The notes below the pieces were generated by a model that searched no databases, was not told the origin of the DNA, and saw nothing but the letters and a program-made list of their open reading frames with translations. Positions 31,980-33,845 of a stretch of DNA of 33,845 bases are shown piece by piece. A program made the position numbers and the translations under genes. Position 1 is the stretch's first letter; each line of letters starts with the position of its first letter. Location of the stretch: the NCBI GenBank assembly GCA_021799485.1, contig JAJZAK010000026.1, positions 1-33,845 of the forward strand, given 5' to 3'. The DNA is from a bacterium. GTDB taxonomy: Bacteria; Elusimicrobiota; Elusimicrobia; UBA1565; UBA9628.

Positions 31980-33845
31980 GGGCAGTCTCGCTCGCGGGGC
32001 CCTGCGCCGTCCCATCACGGTTCTCGTCACCGTGACGGCGGTGGCTCTGCTTGCCGTTTTGAGCTTGCACCGCATGGCGCGCGACATCCTCCCTAAGCTC
32101 GACTTGCCGATCATTTACGTCGCCCAGCCCTACGGGGGCATGAGCCCCGCCCAGATGGAGGCCTTCCTGACGTATTATTACGAGTACAACTTCTTCTTTA
32201 TCAGCGGCATCAAGGACATCGAGTCGAAATCGATCCAGGGCGTGGCGCTGCTCAAGCTTGAGTTCCATCCCGGCACGGATATGGCGGCCGCGATGGCCGA
32301 GACCGTCGAATATGTCAACAGCGCCATGGCCCTCATGCCTCCCGGGACCTTGCCTCCCTTCGTGATGCGCTACGACGCCGGAAGCGTTCCGGTGGGCTAC
32401 CTCGTTTTCGTGAGCACCGGACGCTCGCTCGGCGAACTGCAGGACCTGGCCTTAAACCGCGTGCGTCCAATGTTCGCCTCGCTGCCGGGCGTCTCGTCCC
32501 CGCCTCCTTTCGGCGCTTCCCAGCGCTCCATCGTCGTCAATCTCAAGCCGGAAAATTTGCGTCGTTACAGCCTCTCGCCGGACAACGTCGCCTCCATGGT
32601 GGCCCAGTCCGAGGTGGTCACCCCGGCCGGCAATATTTTGACGGGCCAGTACTATCCGATCGTTCCCATGAACTCGGTGGTGGACAATATCCAGGAGCTT
32701 TTGGACGCTCCCCTGCGCCTGGCGACCTATCCCACCGTCTTTCTTGGGGACGTGGCCACGGTGGAGGACACGACGGACCTTCCCGAGGGCTACGCGATGG
32801 TGGACGGCCGGCCGGCGATCTATATTCCGGTGACGAAGCGGGCGGACGCCTCGACCCTGGCGGTGGTCGACGAGGTGAAGGCGAACATGGACAAGTTCCA
32901 GGAGGTCCTGCCGCGGGACATCAAGGTGAGCTTCGCCTTCGACCAGTCGGTCTACGTGCGGGAGGCGATCGAGACGGTGCTGAGCGAGGGGGGCATCGGG
33001 GCGCTTTTGACGGGGCTGATGGTGCTTTTGTTTTTGGGGGACCTGAGAAGCGCGGGGATCGTGGTGGCGAACATTCCGTTCGCGCTGCTGGGAGCGCTGA
33101 TCGGTCTGTGGCTGACGGGGCAGACGGTGAACATGATGACGCTGGGGGGTTTGGCGCTGGCGGTGGGGATCCTGGTGGACGAGGCGACGGTGACGATCGA
33201 GAACATCCACTCGCACATGGAGAAGGGGGAGGCGTTGGGGCGAGCGGCCCTGGTGGCGACGGAGGAGACGACGCTGCCGCGGTTCCTGAACATGATCTGC
33301 ATCTTGGCGGTGTTCATTCCGTCGTTTTTCATGAAGGGGGTGGCGCGGGGGCTGTTCGTGCCGCTGTCGTTGGCGGTGGGGTTCTCGATGATCTTCTCGT
33401 ATTTCCTGTCGACGACGTTCGTGCCGGTGGTGAGCATCTGGCTGCTCAAGAGGGACAAGGCGCATCACGGTCCCTTGGATCATTTCCTGCACGTGTTGCG
33501 CGACCGCTACGTGGCGCTTCTTGAGCGGCTGCTTCCCTATCGCAAGACGATCGTCGGCGCCTATTTGATCGCGATGGTCGCTTTCGCGTCCCTGTTGGCC
33601 ATGAAAATAGGGCGCGAGGTGTTTCCGCGGGTGGACACCAACCAGTTCATGGTGAAGCTGCGGGCCCCGGCGGGGACGTATTTCGACTACACGCTGACGA
33701 TGGCGGACAGGGCGCTCGACATCATCAAGCGCGACTCCGGGGGGATTCAAATCTCGATCGGGTACGCCGGGACGCAATCGCCGGACTTCGCGGTGAACTA
33801 CATCTATTTGTGGTCGTCGGGGCCGGAAGAGGCGAACCTGACGGT
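31960..33845 (+). CDS. RND-superfamily efflux permease (second of tandem pair, cut by window end)
   Basis: The ATG at 31960 opens a frame that continues without a stop to the window end, giving 628 codons of an expected 1040 or so. The sequence starts after a short leader with LARGALRRPITVLVTVTAVA and stays close to the first permease throughout (QPYGGMSPAQMEAFLTYYYE; ESKSIQGVALLKLEFHPGTD). The relay motif is VDEATVTIEN, so it keeps two acidic residues, D407 and E408, where the first copy has D and Q. From about 32820 the codons shift strongly to G in third position. It overlaps the first permease gene by 20 bases and is presumably cotranscribed. Confidence 0.92.
   Translation, partial: MPKPAHKGSLARGALRRPITVLVTVTAVALLAVLSLHRMARDILPKLDLPIIYVAQPYGGMSPAQMEAFLTYYYEYNFFFISGIKDIESKSIQGVALLKLEFHPGTDMAAAMAETVEYVNSAMALMPPGTLPPFVMRYDAGSVPVGYLVFVSTGRSLGELQDLALNRVRPMFASLPGVSSPPPFGASQRSIVVNLKPENLRRYSLSPDNVASMVAQSEVVTPAGNILTGQYYPIVPMNSVVDNIQELLDAPLRLATYPTVFLGDVATVEDTTDLPEGYAMVDGRPAIYIPVTKRADASTLAVVDEVKANMDKFQEVLPRDIKVSFAFDQSVYVREAIETVLSEGGIGALLTGLMVLLFLGDLRSAGIVVANIPFALLGALIGLWLTGQTVNMMTLGGLALAVGILVDEATVTIENIHSHMEKGEALGRAALVATEETTLPRFLNMICILAVFIPSFFMKGVARGLFVPLSLAVGFSMIFSYFLSTTFVPVVSIWLLKRDKAHHGPLDHFLHVLRDRYVALLERLLPYRKTIVGAYLIAMVAFASLLAMKIGREVFPRVDTNQFMVKLRAPAGTYFDYTLTMADRALDIIKRDSGGIQISIGYAGTQSPDFAVNYIYLWSSGPEEANLT

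Noticed and set aside
32452..33777. Minus-strand frame of 441 codons rich in Arg, His and Gln
   Set aside because: It is the antisense of the second RND gene; such compositions arise from GC-rich membrane-protein genes read backwards.
1..33845. CRISPR arrays, insertion sequences, prophage genes or integration sites
   Set aside because: No regularly spaced repeats, transposase motifs or terminal repeats were found; the only tRNA has no integrase or duplicated end nearby.

Overview
This window looks like a chromosomal segment of a Gram-negative (two-membrane) bacterium with aerobic or microaerobic respiration. It is GC-rich (about 60% by eye). The evidence for two membranes is a GT9 heptosyltransferase-like gene, two RND efflux permeases, many exported proteins and a periplasmic protease. 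The envelope cluster (M23 peptidase, bactofilin, SurA-like protein, divergent polysaccharide deacetylase) and the respiratory genes bring poorly cultured phyla such as Elusimicrobiota to mind. That placement is a guess from gene content. No phage, insertion sequence, CRISPR array or rRNA was seen.

Layout. (1) 179-3137, plus strand: a tightly overlapping envelope operon. (2) 3086-3170, minus: tRNA-Leu(CAA), into which both flanking genes read. (3) 3117-5495, minus: Lon protease. (4) 5662-9038, plus: an LhgO-like oxidase, a polyprenyl glycosylphosphotransferase and a monoheme cytochrome c. (5) 9148-9324, minus: a short tatA. (6) 9527-17321, plus: a complete alternative complex III operon, actABCDEF. 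(7) 17337-22922, minus: resB, ccsA, hemA, a chelatase-like lipoprotein, a GT9 glycosyltransferase and a remnant resembling Kdo hydroxylase. (8) 23074-25215, plus: one reading frame joining an RmuC domain to an HtrA-type protease. (9) 25199-28224, minus: an RluA-type synthase, an HNH nuclease, a double Usp protein and a TauE/SafE permease. (10) 28350-33845, plus: a small hypothetical gene and two tandem RND permeases, the second cut off by the window end.

How the parts fit. Regions 5 to 7 form a coherent respiratory block. ActABCDEF oxidises quinol and reduces cytochrome c. HemA starts tetrapyrrole synthesis. ResB and CcsA attach heme to the c-type cytochromes (five CxxCH motifs in ActA, one in ActE, one in the upstream cytochrome). 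TatA lies divergent to an operon whose ActB carries a twin-arginine signal. No terminal oxidase gene is visible here.

Most notable observations: the RmuC-HtrA fusion with no usable internal start for the protease half; a shared promoter module upstream of the envelope operon and the act operon; -10-like boxes 7 to 12 bases before the ATG of many first-in-operon genes, which suggests leaderless mRNAs, whereas several internal genes have clear Shine-Dalgarno sequences; a tRNA gene supplying the stop codons of two convergent genes; a chelatase-fold lipoprotein that has lost its histidines; and tandem RND permeases that differ at the proton-relay position.
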